Part shown: piece after piece, positions 17,068 through 26,511 of the stretch
Numbering within the stretch: the first letter of the stretch is position 1
Layout: every line of letters begins with the position of its first letter
Source of the DNA: Pseudomonadota bacterium
GTDB taxonomy: Bacteria > Pseudomonadota > Gammaproteobacteria > Burkholderiales > Chitinibacteraceae
DNA: 58,328 nt
NCBI GenBank assembly: GCA_026399755.1
Contig: JAPLQI010000062.1
Location: forward strand, 1 to 58,328
Direction: 5' to 3'
The notes under the pieces: model-generated
What the model saw: the letters and a program-made list of their open reading frames with translations, nothing else
What the model was told of the DNA's origin: nothing
Databases searched by the model: none
Made by a program: the position numbers and the translations under genes

Positions 17068-18507
17068 TCAGCCTCCCGTGCCGCCCACCGTCAGACCACC
17101 ATCAATACGCAAGGTAGGTTGGCCGACGCCAACCGGTACGCTCTGGCCTTCTTTGCCACAGGTGCCCACACCTGGGTCGAGCTGCATATCGTTACCGATC
17201 ATCGACACACGGGTCAGCACGTCGGGGCCGTTGCCGATCAGGGTTGCGCCTTTTACCGGATACATCAGCTTGCCGTCTTCTACCCACCATGCTTCGGCGG
17301 CAGAGAATACAAATTTGCCGCTAGTGATATCGACCTGACCACCGCCAAAATTAGCAGCGTACAAGCCGCGCTTGATAGAGCCTACGATTTCTTCAGGCTC
17401 TGCACTACCGCCCAGCATCAGGGTATTGGTCATACGCGGCATCGGCAGGTGGGCAAAGCTTTCACGGCGTCCATTACCCGTTAGCGGCATATTCATCAGG
17501 CGGGCATTCAGGCTGTCTTGCAGATAGCCTTTTAAAATACCGTCTTCGATCAGCACAGTACGCTGAGTTGGATTACCTTCGTCGTCAATATTGAGCGAAC
17601 CACGGCGATCGCTGATGGTGCCGTCATCCACCACGGTGACACCCTTAGCTGCAACCTGCTGGCCAATCTTGCCACTAAAGGCGGAAGAACCCTTGCGGTT
17701 GAAATCGCCTTCCAAGCCATGGCCAATCGCTTCGTGCAGCAAGATACCCGGCCAGCCAGAGCCTAGCACCACGGTCATTTCGCCTGCAGGCGCTGGGCGG
17801 GCGTGTAAATTGAGCACCGCTTGATCGACCGCTTTTTTCGCGTAATCCAGCACCACGGCATCATCAAAATAGCCGTAAGCAAAGCGGCCACCACCGCCTG
17901 CACTGCCCTGCTCACGCAGGCCGTTTTCTTCCACAATCACTTGGATAGACAAGCGGCAGAGCGGGCGCACATCGGCGGCGCGATGGCCGTCGTGGCGCGC
18001 CACGTAAATCACTTCAAATTCGGAAGCTAGGCTGGCCATCACTTGCACCACGCGCTTATCTAAGCTGCGGGCGGTGCGCTCTAGTTTTTCTAGCAGCGCC
18101 ACTTTCGCCAGCTCATCTAGGCTTGCCAGCGGATCAATCGGCTGATACAGCGAATGCCCAACAATATCTCGATTTAAAGCTACGGTGTTTTGCCCACCTT
18201 GCCGGCCTATCGCCCGCGTAGCGGATGCAGCTTGGGTCAGCGCATTCAGGCTGATGTCATCAGAATAAGCAAATGCGGTTTTTTCACCCGACACGGCACG
18301 AACGCCGACGCCGGTATCAATATTAAAGCTGCCTGACTTCACAATGCCTTCGTCCAGACTCCATGCCTCGCTGCGGCTGTATTGAAAATACAGATCGGCG
18401 TAATCAATATCGTGCGTCAGCATCTGACCAAACACTTGATCGAGCTTGGCATCGTCCAGATTGAAAGGCGTCAGCAACGTTTGGCGGGCAGTTTCTAAGT
18501 GAGTCAT
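17068..18507 (-). CDS. tldD: Metalloprotease TldD
   Basis: A 479-aa metalloprotease that works as a heterodimer with TldE/PmbA; in E. coli the pair matures microcin B17 and degrades CcdA. The active-site motif HEAIGH (258-263, HExxxH) lies in GILLHEAIGHGLEGD. The conserved C-terminal GGQVDITSGKFVF, GNGPDVLTRVSMIGND and GTCGKEGQSVPVGVGQP segments are present, and the length is normal. No tldE/pmbA gene lies in this window. It follows yhdP and the nitrilase-family gene on the same strand (yhdP, nit, tldD), an order known from gammaproteobacteria, but a 255-bp gap with a repeat separates it from the nitrilase gene. Confidence 0.97.
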   Translation of the reverse strand: MTHLETARQTLLTPFNLDDAKLDQVFGQMLTHDIDYADLYFQYSRSEAWSLDEGIVKSGSFNIDTGVGVRAVSGEKTAFAYSDDISLNALTQAASATRAIGRQGGQNTVALNRDIVGHSLYQPIDPLASLDELAKVALLEKLERTARSLDKRVVQVMASLASEFEVIYVARHDGHRAADVRPLCRLSIQVIVEENGLREQGSAGGGGRFAYGYFDDAVVLDYAKKAVDQAVLNLHARPAPAGEMTVVLGSGWPGILLHEAIGHGLEGDFNRKGSSAFSGKIGQQVAAKGVTVVDDGTISDRRGSLNIDDEGNPTQRTVLIEDGILKGYLQDSLNARLMNMPLTGNGRRESFAHLPMPRMTNTLMLGGSAEPEEIVGSIKRGLYAANFGGGQVDITSGKFVFSAAEAWWVEDGKLMYPVKGATLIGNGPDVLTRVSMIGNDMQLDPGVGTCGKEGQSVPVGVGQPTLRIDGGLTVGGTGG

Positions 18508-18636
18508 TGTTTTGTCGCTTGTGTGAATCAGATTATTGAAAGGTATTACACACTATCTTTAAGGCGCAGGGAAGGCGAGAAATCCCCCTTAAGGTTCAAC
18601 AGATCATCTCATCTTCAGGCTAAGGGCAAAAAGATC

Positions 18637-18747
18637 TGTAGACACAGAGTTCTCAGAGAACACGAAGAACACAGAGAAAACCATGGGGTAACTCAAGTTT
18701 TTCTCTGTGTTCTCTGTGTGCTTATTTATCTCTGTGTCTACAGACCT
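18637..18747. repeat. Family B repeat as a long inverted repeat
   Basis: Outer arms TCTGTAGACACAGAG and CTCTGTGTCTACAGA, with inner CACAGAGAAAA/TTTTTCTCTGTG, form a hairpin of about 110 nt in the gap between tldD and the nitrilase-family gene. The TTCTCTGTG unit recurs inside. The flank (AACTCAAGTTTTTCTC) and arms recur, in full or part, in gaps near 16.8, 26.4, 37.4, 41.9/42.2 and 52.6 kb. Confidence 0.8.
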
Positions 18748-18762
18748 TTTTAAGCTTCCCCA

Positions 18763-19566
18763 CTAAAGTAAGCGATGCATCAAGGCGGGCAGGATGCGTC
18801 TTACTCTATCCATTTGGCTGGCTTTTAATTCGGCCATGACCACGCCTTCTCCACTAGCTTGGCAAGCCAAAACCTTGCCCCATGGGTCGATCAGCATGCT
18901 GTGGCCAAAAGTGTGGCGGCCAGTAATATGCTCGCCGCCTTGCCCCGATGCAATCACATAGCATTGATTTTCGATGGCGCGGGCGCGCAGCAATACTTCC
19001 CAATGCGCCTCGCCAGTTGTCTGGGTAAACGCAGCGGGCAGAATAATAAAATCGACCGGCAACATGGCGCGGAAAAATTCGGGGAAACGCAGATCGTAGC
19101 AAACCGATAAACCAATCCGGCCAAAGGGCGTATCAAATGCCACCGGCTGATGTCCCGCTAAAATGGTATCGGCCTCACGAAAGCACTCTGATCCATTATC
19201 AAAGCCAAATAAATGCATTTTGTCGTAGCGCGCCACGCACTCGCCTTCCGGCGAGTAGACCAAGCAGCTGTTATTCACTCGGGTTTCATCGGAGCAAGCC
19301 AAGGGCACCGTGCCCCCCACCAGCCAAACCGCATGCGCTTTAGCACTTGCTGCCAAGAAATCTTGAATCAGTCCATGGCCAAATGTTTCTTTAACGGCCA
19401 CTTTATCAGTATCTTTTGCTCCCATAATGGCGAAATATTCGGGCAAAACAATGAGCTGAGCACCCGCCATCGCGGCGTCTTTAATCAAACACTTTGCAGT
19501 GGCTAAGTTAACCGCAACATTGGGGCCAGACACCATTTGAATGGCTGCGGCAAGTAGAGTATTCAT
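18763..19566 (-). CDS. Nitrilase-superfamily amidase (Nit1/deaminated glutathione amidase type)
   Basis: A 267-aa carbon-nitrogen hydrolase with the catalytic Glu43 (LPEYFAIMG), Lys116 (YDKMHLFG) and Cys156 (LSVCYDLRFPEFF). The WEVLLRARAIENQCYV and GHSMLIDPWG segments are typical of the Nit branch, whose known members hydrolyse deaminated glutathione, a metabolite-repair reaction. Its position between yhdP (35-bp gap) and tldD matches a common proteobacterial arrangement. GAGGGA lies before the ATG. Substrate is inferred from the branch. Confidence 0.9.
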   Translation of the reverse strand: MNTLLAAAIQMVSGPNVAVNLATAKCLIKDAAMAGAQLIVLPEYFAIMGAKDTDKVAVKETFGHGLIQDFLAASAKAHAVWLVGGTVPLACSDETRVNNSCLVYSPEGECVARYDKMHLFGFDNGSECFREADTILAGHQPVAFDTPFGRIGLSVCYDLRFPEFFRAMLPVDFIILPAAFTQTTGEAHWEVLLRARAIENQCYVIASGQGGEHITGRHTFGHSMLIDPWGKVLACQASGEGVVMAELKASQMDRVRRILPALMHRLL

Positions 19567-19601
19567 TTTTCCCTCGCTGGCTATCTTAGTTATTTTATTG
19601 A

Positions 19602-22600
19602 TTACTTTCTTGCAAAGGGCAGGCGTGACATGGGGCTGCTCACGCCTTTAATTTGCGGATCGAGCATGCTGCCCGTGATGTCATATTCATAGGCCACCAA
19701 TTGGCCAAGCGGATCTTTAAATACCCGTTGTAATAAGAAGGTAGCCACGCCGATCACTGGATTAATAATAGTAGTTGCCACTGCTACGCTGTCCCCAATC
19801 ACCGGCACAATCCGCACGCGTAAGTTTTGTGTGGCGGCCATAAAATTAGCGTCGCCCCTAAATAAGACTTGTGCGGCAGGCCCCGCAATCACCAAGTTGT
19901 CAGTACGCGCCACGCCTCTATCGATCACGCTGTCGCCTCGGATTGAATCAAATTCAAAGCCTTCAGAGAACACATCTCTAAAATCGAGCTGTACACGGCG
20001 TGCCAAGGATTGCAGGCTAAGAATTGATAATAAGCGCCCCACACCGGGGTCAACCTTAGCAAACTGCCCAGCTTCCACATCCACACGCAATTTGCCTTGC
20101 AAGGTGGATAAATCTGGCGGAAACAACTCGCCATCCCATGCCACATCGCCACTTAGCTTTGCAGGCGCGCGCCGCATAGTGTCTGGTATGCCGAGGCGAG
20201 TGAGCAATTTACCGAGGTTTTCGGTTTCAATAGCAAAGTTGCCGTTAATTCGGCCGGGTGATTTATCCCAAATACCGCTCATATTCAGCTTGCCATCAGG
20301 GTTGCTGATATTTACACCGCTTAAACGCCAGTTCTCCCCTTGCTGAACCGCATCAATCTCTAGCTTACCTAGTTGTAAATTCTTATAACGAAAATCACTG
20401 ACCTCCAAATCAAGCGCAGGCAGTTGTTGCAAGGGAGAAGCCAGCTGAACCGCACCATAAGTTTGAAATGGAAGCCAAAGCTTAGTTAAGCGGCTGCTGA
20501 GCTTACCTTTGTCGTGGCCATTCCAATCAAAGCTACCCGCTAGCTCGTGGCTATCAATACTGCCTTTCCAAAGTGCATCGTTTTGCTCTTGTGCCTTAAT
20601 TCGCACATCGGTAAGCCGTCTACCCCAGCTCATGACTCGGCCAAAACGTAAATCCACACTGAGAGGGCTAGGCCGAACACTCGCCTGATCCGTTTTTAAC
20701 TCATCAGTCAAATCTAGCCAGCTTTGAACATTGAGCTCAGGCAGGCTACCACTGACATTCACCCCCGCCTTCGGCATGGCGGGTATGGCTCCTGCCCCAA
20801 GTACAATCTGCCCTTGCAGCTTATTTCCCAAGGACAGCTGCCCTTGCAGGCTTCTATCGTAAGCAAACTCCAACAAAGTAGGATCATTCGCCGTGCCGCT
20901 GAGACGCAAACGGAGTGGCTTACTCTCCCAACTACTTTTAGTCAGCGGCGCAGGCAAATCAACACTTAAACCCTGTAGTGGCGATTGGATGCTCAGGGTG
21001 TACTGCGCATTTCCCGTGCTTAAGCTGGCCTGATAAGGCACTTTACCGCGCAAGCGTTGCTTAAATGGCAGGCTATACCGCTCAGCCACATCTGCCATTT
21101 CGGCCTGCCCGTTTATGTTCAGCTGTAATGCACCTTGCGCATTGCTTGCACCAGCGAGCTTCACTGCCCCACCCAAGGCTTGAGCCTTAGCGTCTTTAAT
21201 CGTTAATGCATGCTCAGTAAAGCCAATTTTTCCATCGGCTTTACTCAAGAGCGGCACTGCACCACCAAAATCGAGCTTATTGCCGCTAAAGCGATATTCA
21301 CCCACTATTTTGCTAGCATCGGTATTTTCTAGCGGCAGGGTTAATTGCAAGGCCAGCTCGCCATCGCCCTCAGCCTTCAGATCATCAATAAAACCCTCGG
21401 CACTCTGCTTAACAGGGCTTTGGCGTACAAAGCGTAAAAACTCATTAGTCGCACCCTGCGCCTTGCCTTTGACGTTGAGCATAGGGGATAGGGTATCCAT
21501 CTCGGGGATGGACACCAGCACATCTCGTAAATTCACCGCAAAGATTTTGCCCTTGCTGGCCTTGATATCCATTGCTGAGCCGTGAAAATCCAGCAAGGCA
21601 TCAATATGCTCGATGGCAGGCCAATCGTCGGCGTAAGACAGCGCCACATCTTTAGCATCCGCCGTAATTCTAAACAAGCCATCTTTAGGATTACGGAAAG
21701 GAAAGTCTTCTAAATTGCCACGCAATTCAGCGCGGCCATTCACGGCCTTACCACTGAGCAAGGATGTTTTTAACCAAGCTAAAGTCTCATCGCCTACGGC
21801 ACGGGGCAAATACAGATAGGCCCGCTTAGCGTTCAGCTCGCGAATATCGCCTTTTAAATTAAGATTCCCCAGCCCCTTGCCAGGCCAAATATATTGCGCG
21901 CTAGCACGTAAAAGCGTATCGGCATTCACCAACTCAGCCTGTGGCACATTCAGCTTCCACCCCTTGGCAGCCCGCTGCCACGATACGTCAAAGCCTGCGC
22001 GATCAAAGTGCAGTGGCTCTAAAAATTGCTCGGGCATGGTCAGTGATAAATCACGGCTAGATAAAGTCGCTTTACCGGTGTTTTGATCCAGCTTGGCTTT
22101 TAAATCAAAGCGCCCCAAAAGTGGCAAGCCTTGTTGTGGCAAAGCCAATTCCAGCGCCTTGGCCTCGATTTCTGCACTATAAACTTTGGCTTTCTGCCAA
22201 GGGCCTTGCCAATTTGCGCTTAGCTTGGCAATTTTTCCCTTCATGGCCGCATCTTGGAGCTGCTCGGGCCTCCATGATGAGAACGCGCCCAAACCATCCA
22301 ACAGAATATTGCTAGCGTCAACGCTCTGGCCCGCCGCATCGCGCTGATAATCCACGCGGCAATCCTGGCAAAGATCCCCACTTGCGGAGGCAATTCGCTT
22401 TGCCTTTAGGCGTAAAGACTGACTATCTTGCTCATCCCTCCAAATAAAACCACCTTCAAACACTGATAAATACAAGGCTTGTGGCGCATCGGGCCATGCC
22501 ATGTTTAAAGCATTCAATTTTAATTGCGCATCAATTTTTTCAATCTTTGCCTGCGCAAAATGAAGCGAGGCTCTAGCACCCCCCGTGCCAGCCAACTGGC

Positions 22601-23387
22601 TAAACCATTGCGCTTCTTGCGGCAGCCTTGCAGAGAGTTGTTGTAAATCTACACGGGGTAGATCCAACTTAAGTTGCCCAGACCAAGCGCGCCACTCGCC
22701 AATATCATTGCCACGCCAGTTGCCAGATAGGGCTAACGCTCCTGCCAAGGCACTAGGCGGCTGCAAAGATAAATCAAATTTATGAAAACCAAAACGCTGC
22801 GTGATATTCATATCAAGCTTAGAAAAAACCTGCTGACCTGCTGGGCTTTGCTCATCCACATAGCTAAGCTGACCATCGCTGATCTTCAGCGTCCCTTGCG
22901 CCAGCAGCCAATTAATAAAGCGGTTTTCACTCTTTTCAGCGCCCGTCTTTACCTGAAACCCAGCAACAAACCATGCACCCGCAGCATCTCGGCGCAGGCT
23001 TAAATGAGGGGAAACAGTGGCTAAGCGGCTAAATAACAACTCCCCCCGTAACAGCGTCCACCACGACAAATCGGCGTCAACCGAGGCCAGCTGCAAGCCC
23101 GGCTGGCCCGCCATACGCACCTTAAAATCATCCACCCGCACAAAGGGATGAATACCCCGCCAGCCACCAGACAGACGCCCCATTTCAATCTGGCTGCCCG
23201 TAGCAAGCGCCAGCTTTTGTACTAACCATGGGCGATACTCATCTAAGCGCGGCAATACATAAAATTGCCAAGCCAAAATTACGGTCAGCAGAATCAAACC
23301 GATGCCCGCAAAAATGCGCAGTAAGGCACGGTAATGCCAATGGATAAATACAGAAAAGCGTTGCAATAGCTTGGAAAAAACAGGCAT
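19602..23387 (-). CDS. yhdP: YhdP-type AsmA-like envelope protein
   Basis: A 1261-aa protein with one N-terminal membrane helix (about 21-48) and a very long periplasmic part made of repeated beta-rich segments, the DUF3971/AsmA_2 architecture of YhdP. E. coli YhdP and its relatives TamB and YdbH are thought to form hydrophobic-groove bridges that move phospholipid to the outer membrane. Family-typical elements are the LLRIFAGIGLILLTVILAWQ helix, the middle GRAELRGNLEDFPF segment and the C-terminal VGRLLSILSLQSLARRVQLDF and GDSVAVATTIINPVIG segments. It is divergent from glnE with a 251-bp intergenic region. The ATG lacks a strong ribosome binding site. Confidence 0.93.
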   Translation of the reverse strand: MPVFSKLLQRFSVFIHWHYRALLRIFAGIGLILLTVILAWQFYVLPRLDEYRPWLVQKLALATGSQIEMGRLSGGWRGIHPFVRVDDFKVRMAGQPGLQLASVDADLSWWTLLRGELLFSRLATVSPHLSLRRDAAGAWFVAGFQVKTGAEKSENRFINWLLAQGTLKISDGQLSYVDEQSPAGQQVFSKLDMNITQRFGFHKFDLSLQPPSALAGALALSGNWRGNDIGEWRAWSGQLKLDLPRVDLQQLSARLPQEAQWFSQLAGTGGARASLHFAQAKIEKIDAQLKLNALNMAWPDAPQALYLSVFEGGFIWRDEQDSQSLRLKAKRIASASGDLCQDCRVDYQRDAAGQSVDASNILLDGLGAFSSWRPEQLQDAAMKGKIAKLSANWQGPWQKAKVYSAEIEAKALELALPQQGLPLLGRFDLKAKLDQNTGKATLSSRDLSLTMPEQFLEPLHFDRAGFDVSWQRAAKGWKLNVPQAELVNADTLLRASAQYIWPGKGLGNLNLKGDIRELNAKRAYLYLPRAVGDETLAWLKTSLLSGKAVNGRAELRGNLEDFPFRNPKDGLFRITADAKDVALSYADDWPAIEHIDALLDFHGSAMDIKASKGKIFAVNLRDVLVSIPEMDTLSPMLNVKGKAQGATNEFLRFVRQSPVKQSAEGFIDDLKAEGDGELALQLTLPLENTDASKIVGEYRFSGNKLDFGGAVPLLSKADGKIGFTEHALTIKDAKAQALGGAVKLAGASNAQGALQLNINGQAEMADVAERYSLPFKQRLRGKVPYQASLSTGNAQYTLSIQSPLQGLSVDLPAPLTKSSWESKPLRLRLSGTANDPTLLEFAYDRSLQGQLSLGNKLQGQIVLGAGAIPAMPKAGVNVSGSLPELNVQSWLDLTDELKTDQASVRPSPLSVDLRFGRVMSWGRRLTDVRIKAQEQNDALWKGSIDSHELAGSFDWNGHDKGKLSSRLTKLWLPFQTYGAVQLASPLQQLPALDLEVSDFRYKNLQLGKLEIDAVQQGENWRLSGVNISNPDGKLNMSGIWDKSPGRINGNFAIETENLGKLLTRLGIPDTMRRAPAKLSGDVAWDGELFPPDLSTLQGKLRVDVEAGQFAKVDPGVGRLLSILSLQSLARRVQLDFRDVFSEGFEFDSIRGDSVIDRGVARTDNLVIAGPAAQVLFRGDANFMAATQNLRVRIVPVIGDSVAVATTIINPVIGVATFLLQRVFKDPLGQLVAYEYDITGSMLDPQIKGVSSPMSRLPFARK

Positions 23388-23504
23388 TCAGTGTGGCTCG
23401 GCATGCCAAAATTCGGCGGTGCTGTGTTAGGCTTTGCAAGCACTCAGGCGGTAAGCCCTGTGTCAAACAGCGCCCTAGGTTAGGGGATATGAGATTTTAA
23501 CCGT

Positions 23505-23740
23505 TTTTGAGCCGCCACCTATGACTGATCGAACACAAAATACCAAATCCTTACTCGCCCCACCCCTAGCGCATAGTCGACACCTGCCGCAATTATTCTT
23601 ACGTCATTATTATCCAGCGCAATTTTGAGCCGACATTTATGACCGATCTAACGCAAAACACCGAATCCTTACTCGCCCCTGCCTTAGCGCATAGCCGATA
23701 TCTGCAGCAGTTATTATTCCGACATGCAGATCTAGCACAA
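23505..23740 (+). repeat. 118-bp tandem duplication covering the glnE start
   Basis: Two direct copies, 23505-23622 and 23623-23740, abut exactly. Each begins TTTTGAGCCG, carries an ATG at position 17 and ends CAA. By hand alignment without gaps they differ at about 25 of 118 positions (near 79% identity). The second copy is the real glnE start; the first is a diverged extra copy of the ribosome-binding region and the first 34 codons. Confidence 0.9.
23521..23628 (+). pseudogene. 35-codon partial copy of the glnE 5' end
   Basis: The upstream copy of the duplication is an open frame of 35 codons (begins MTDRTQNTKSLLAPPLAHSR) ending in TGA at 23626-23628, formed where the copy meets the second unit. 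It matches the GlnE N-terminus (MTDLTQNTESLLAPALAHSR). Of the differing codons up to codon 29, about eight are synonymous and seven change the residue. It may be a dead remnant, or it may be translated as a leader peptide 10 nt before the glnE ATG and influence glnE translation. No function can be shown from sequence. Confidence 0.75.
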
Positions 23741-26326
23741 GAAACACGAGAGCAGCTCGCCCAGCCCTATACCCGTGCAAACATGGAAGCACAGCTAAGC
23801 GCTATTTTTGAGCTGGATGATCAAGCTTTAAAACGACGCTTACGCCAATTGCGTCAGGCAGTGATGGCGAGGCTGATTAGCAGAGAATTAGCAGGTTTAT
23901 CAGACCTCACCGAAGTAATGCACACCATCAGCGATCTGGCCGAAGTGACGCTGGCAGCCGCTTTAGCCTGGGTATCCCAGCCCGACGCGCGTTATGGCCA
24001 GCCTATAGGCGAAGAATCTGGGCAGGTGCAAGAGCTAATTATTGTGGGCATGGGCAAATTAGGCGGGCGCGAGCTGAATGTATCGTCCGATATTGATTTG
24101 ATTTTTATCTTCCCCGAAGACGGCCAAACCACAGGGCCACGCAAAATCAGCAATTCTGAATACTTTGCCCTGATCGGCAAGCGGCTGATTAGCCTGATCG
24201 GCGAAATCACTGATGAAGGCTTTGTGTTTAGGGTCGATATGCGGTTGCGCCCTTTTGGCGATGTGGGTCCATTAGCTTGCAGCTTTGCCGCATTAGAAGG
24301 CTATTTGCTCACCCAAGGCCGCGAATGGGAGCGCTATGCTTGGATCAAAGCCCGTGCGCTCTGTGGCGACGAGGCAGGACTAATGCAAATGGTCACGCCC
24401 TTTGTTTACCGCAAATACCTTGATTACGGCGCTTATCAATCCATGCGCGAGCTACACAGCCAAATTCGCCGTGAAGTGGCGCGTAAAGACAAAATCGACA
24501 ACATCAAGCTGGGGCCGGGCGGAATTCGTGAGATCGAATTTATCGGCCAAGTTTTTCAATTGATTCGCGGTGGGCGCAATAAAATCCTGCAACAGCGGCC
24601 AACCCAAGCCATTTTGGACGAGCTGGCTCAGCAAGGCACTCTGACGCACGCCGCCGTAGCCGAGCTACAAGAAGCTTACTCATTCTTACGCAATACCGAG
24701 CACCGCCTAATGTATCTGGACGATGCACAAACCCAGATGTTGCCGCTCAATGCTGACGATCAAGCCCGTATTGCGCTCAGTATGGGCTTTAGCGATTGGG
24801 CGCAGTTTACTGAACAGCTGACCCTTTACCGTGGCCGAGTCAATCAGCACTTTGAACATGTTTTTGTGCTGCCGCCCGACGAAGGCGAGGACCACCCACA
24901 AGCGGCTATTTGGCTCAGCGCACAGGATGGCGACAGCACCGATCTGGCCGCATTGGGCTTTGAAAACCCCAATGAAATCAACCGCCGCCTGTCTTCCATG
25001 CAAAGCAGCAGCCGCTACCAACAAATGCCTGATCGCTGCCGCAAGCGCATCGACAGCATTCTGCCACCTTTAATTGAAGTCGCTGCTAGTTTTCATAATC
25101 CTGATGCCACCTTCACTCGCATTCTCGATTTACTCGAGGCCATTAGCCGCCGCGAGTCTTACTTGGCCCTACTGGCCGAGCACCCGCGCACCTTAAAACG
25201 GCTGGCTAGCCTTTATAGCGCCAGCCCTTGGGTATCACAATATTTAACTCGCCATCCTATTTTGCTGGATGAGCTGCTTGATTTTCGCTTATTAGAAGAG
25301 CTGCCAGACTGGCCCAAACTCGGCAAAATCTTGCGCCAAGAATTAAAAGACTTAGAAGATGACACCGAAGCCAAGATGGATTGCTTACGCCATTTTCAAC
25401 ACGCACAAGTTTTTAGATTGGTTTGTCAGGATTTAGACGGCCTACTGGTTTTAGAAACCGTATCAGATCATTTATCTGATTTAGCCGATTTAATGCTTAC
25501 CGTTACGCTTGAGCAAGTCTGGCAAGAGCTACCCAATACACACCGAGCAAACCCGCAATTTGCAGTCATTGGCTATGGCAAGCTCGGTGGCAAAGAGCTG
25601 GGCTTTGCCTCCGATTTAGATATCGTCTATCTATTTAACGACGATCACCCTAATGCCACCGAAGTCTATGCCAAATACGCCAAGCGCATCGTCAACTGGC
25701 TGACCGCGCTCACTCCAGCAGGGCATCTTTACGATATAGATTTGCGCCTACGCCCCAATGGCACTTCTGGCCTACTGGTTTCCAGCATCGGCACCTTTGC
25801 CCAATACCAGCGAGAATCGGCATGGGTGTGGGAGCACCAAGCCCTCACTCGCGCCCGCTATTGCGCAGGGGATCGCGTCGTGGGCAATGCCTTTGAAGCC
25901 ATTCGTGAAGATATCCTGCGCACGCCGCGTGATTTAGCAAAGCTACGAGATGAAGTGCGCACCATGCGAAAACGCATGCTAGAAACGCACCCAGCGCGGG
26001 CAGAAGATGTAAAACATGTGCGCGGTGGGATTGTTGATATCGAATTTATCATGCAATACCTGATCTTGGCCCATGCCAAGGAACACCCCGCCTTTTGCCT
26101 AAACAGCGGCAATATCGCCCTACTCGCCACTGCCGCACAACTCGGCTTAATTCCAAAAGATGCGGCACTACTTGCAGCAAATGGCTACCGAGAATTACGC
26201 CGTCTACAGCACAGCAGTCGCCTAAATGGCACCGAGCTGACACCAAAGATGCTGATACCCATCCAAGCTCAGCTGGCAGCCGTCAAATTACTGTGGGAGA
26301 CTTTATTTGAAGAAGAATTAGGGTGA
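23639..26326 (+). CDS. glnE: Glutamine synthetase adenylyltransferase/adenylyl-removing enzyme
   Basis: An 895-aa bifunctional enzyme that adenylylates and deadenylylates glutamine synthetase in response to PII. It has two nucleotidyltransferase domains: the N-terminal one with GMGKLGGRELN (137-147) and DIDLIF (151-156), and the C-terminal one with GYGKLGGKELGFASDLDIVY (from residue 645). The helical domains GPGGIREIEFIGQ and VRGGIVDIEFIMQY follow each. Length is close to E. coli GlnE (about 945). The start at 23639 lies in the second copy of a 118-bp tandem duplication. The gene is divergent from yhdP, and no nitrogen-regulation gene lies beside it. Confidence 0.96.
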   Translation: MTDLTQNTESLLAPALAHSRYLQQLLFRHADLAQETREQLAQPYTRANMEAQLSAIFELDDQALKRRLRQLRQAVMARLISRELAGLSDLTEVMHTISDLAEVTLAAALAWVSQPDARYGQPIGEESGQVQELIIVGMGKLGGRELNVSSDIDLIFIFPEDGQTTGPRKISNSEYFALIGKRLISLIGEITDEGFVFRVDMRLRPFGDVGPLACSFAALEGYLLTQGREWERYAWIKARALCGDEAGLMQMVTPFVYRKYLDYGAYQSMRELHSQIRREVARKDKIDNIKLGPGGIREIEFIGQVFQLIRGGRNKILQQRPTQAILDELAQQGTLTHAAVAELQEAYSFLRNTEHRLMYLDDAQTQMLPLNADDQARIALSMGFSDWAQFTEQLTLYRGRVNQHFEHVFVLPPDEGEDHPQAAIWLSAQDGDSTDLAALGFENPNEINRRLSSMQSSSRYQQMPDRCRKRIDSILPPLIEVAASFHNPDATFTRILDLLEAISRRESYLALLAEHPRTLKRLASLYSASPWVSQYLTRHPILLDELLDFRLLEELPDWPKLGKILRQELKDLEDDTEAKMDCLRHFQHAQVFRLVCQDLDGLLVLETVSDHLSDLADLMLTVTLEQVWQELPNTHRANPQFAVIGYGKLGGKELGFASDLDIVYLFNDDHPNATEVYAKYAKRIVNWLTALTPAGHLYDIDLRLRPNGTSGLLVSSIGTFAQYQRESAWVWEHQALTRARYCAGDRVVGNAFEAIREDILRTPRDLAKLRDEVRTMRKRMLETHPARAEDVKHVRGGIVDIEFIMQYLILAHAKEHPAFCLNSGNIALLATAAQLGLIPKDAALLAANGYRELRRLQHSSRLNGTELTPKMLIPIQAQLAAVKLLWETLFEEELG

Positions 26327-26341
26327 AGCTGAGAGAGATTT

Positions 26342-26500
26342 TATAGGGTGTGCAACGACGAAGTCGTTGTGCTCCGCACTCGATGGGTAAGAAAAAAAAG
26401 CTGGGAGCACACCCAACAAAGCTTCGCGTTTCTCCGTGAAACTCTGTGTTCTCTGTGTTCTCTGTGTTCTCTGTGTTCTCTGTGGTTCAAGGTTTGGGTT
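26342..26500. repeat. Family A and family B repeats with a 9-bp tandem array
   Basis: A partial family A element (TATAGGGTGTGCAACGACG ... GGAGCACACCCA, 26342-26415) is followed by a family B element read in the opposite sense (ends TCAAGGTTTGGGTTTTCG). Within it CTCTGTGTT is repeated in tandem from 26442 to 26485, four full copies and a partial fifth. The region fills the gap between the convergent glnE and the unknown gene at 26512. Confidence 0.8.
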
Positions 26501-26511
26501 TTCGCCAGCTA

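Noticed and set aside
18499-18753. Plus-strand frame of 84 codons
   Set aside because: Runs through the family B inverted repeat; the apparent protein is Cys/Leu-rich low-complexity sequence from the repeat.
26442-26485. CRISPR array
   Set aside because: The repeat unit is 9 bp with no spacers and no cas genes; it is a simple tandem array.
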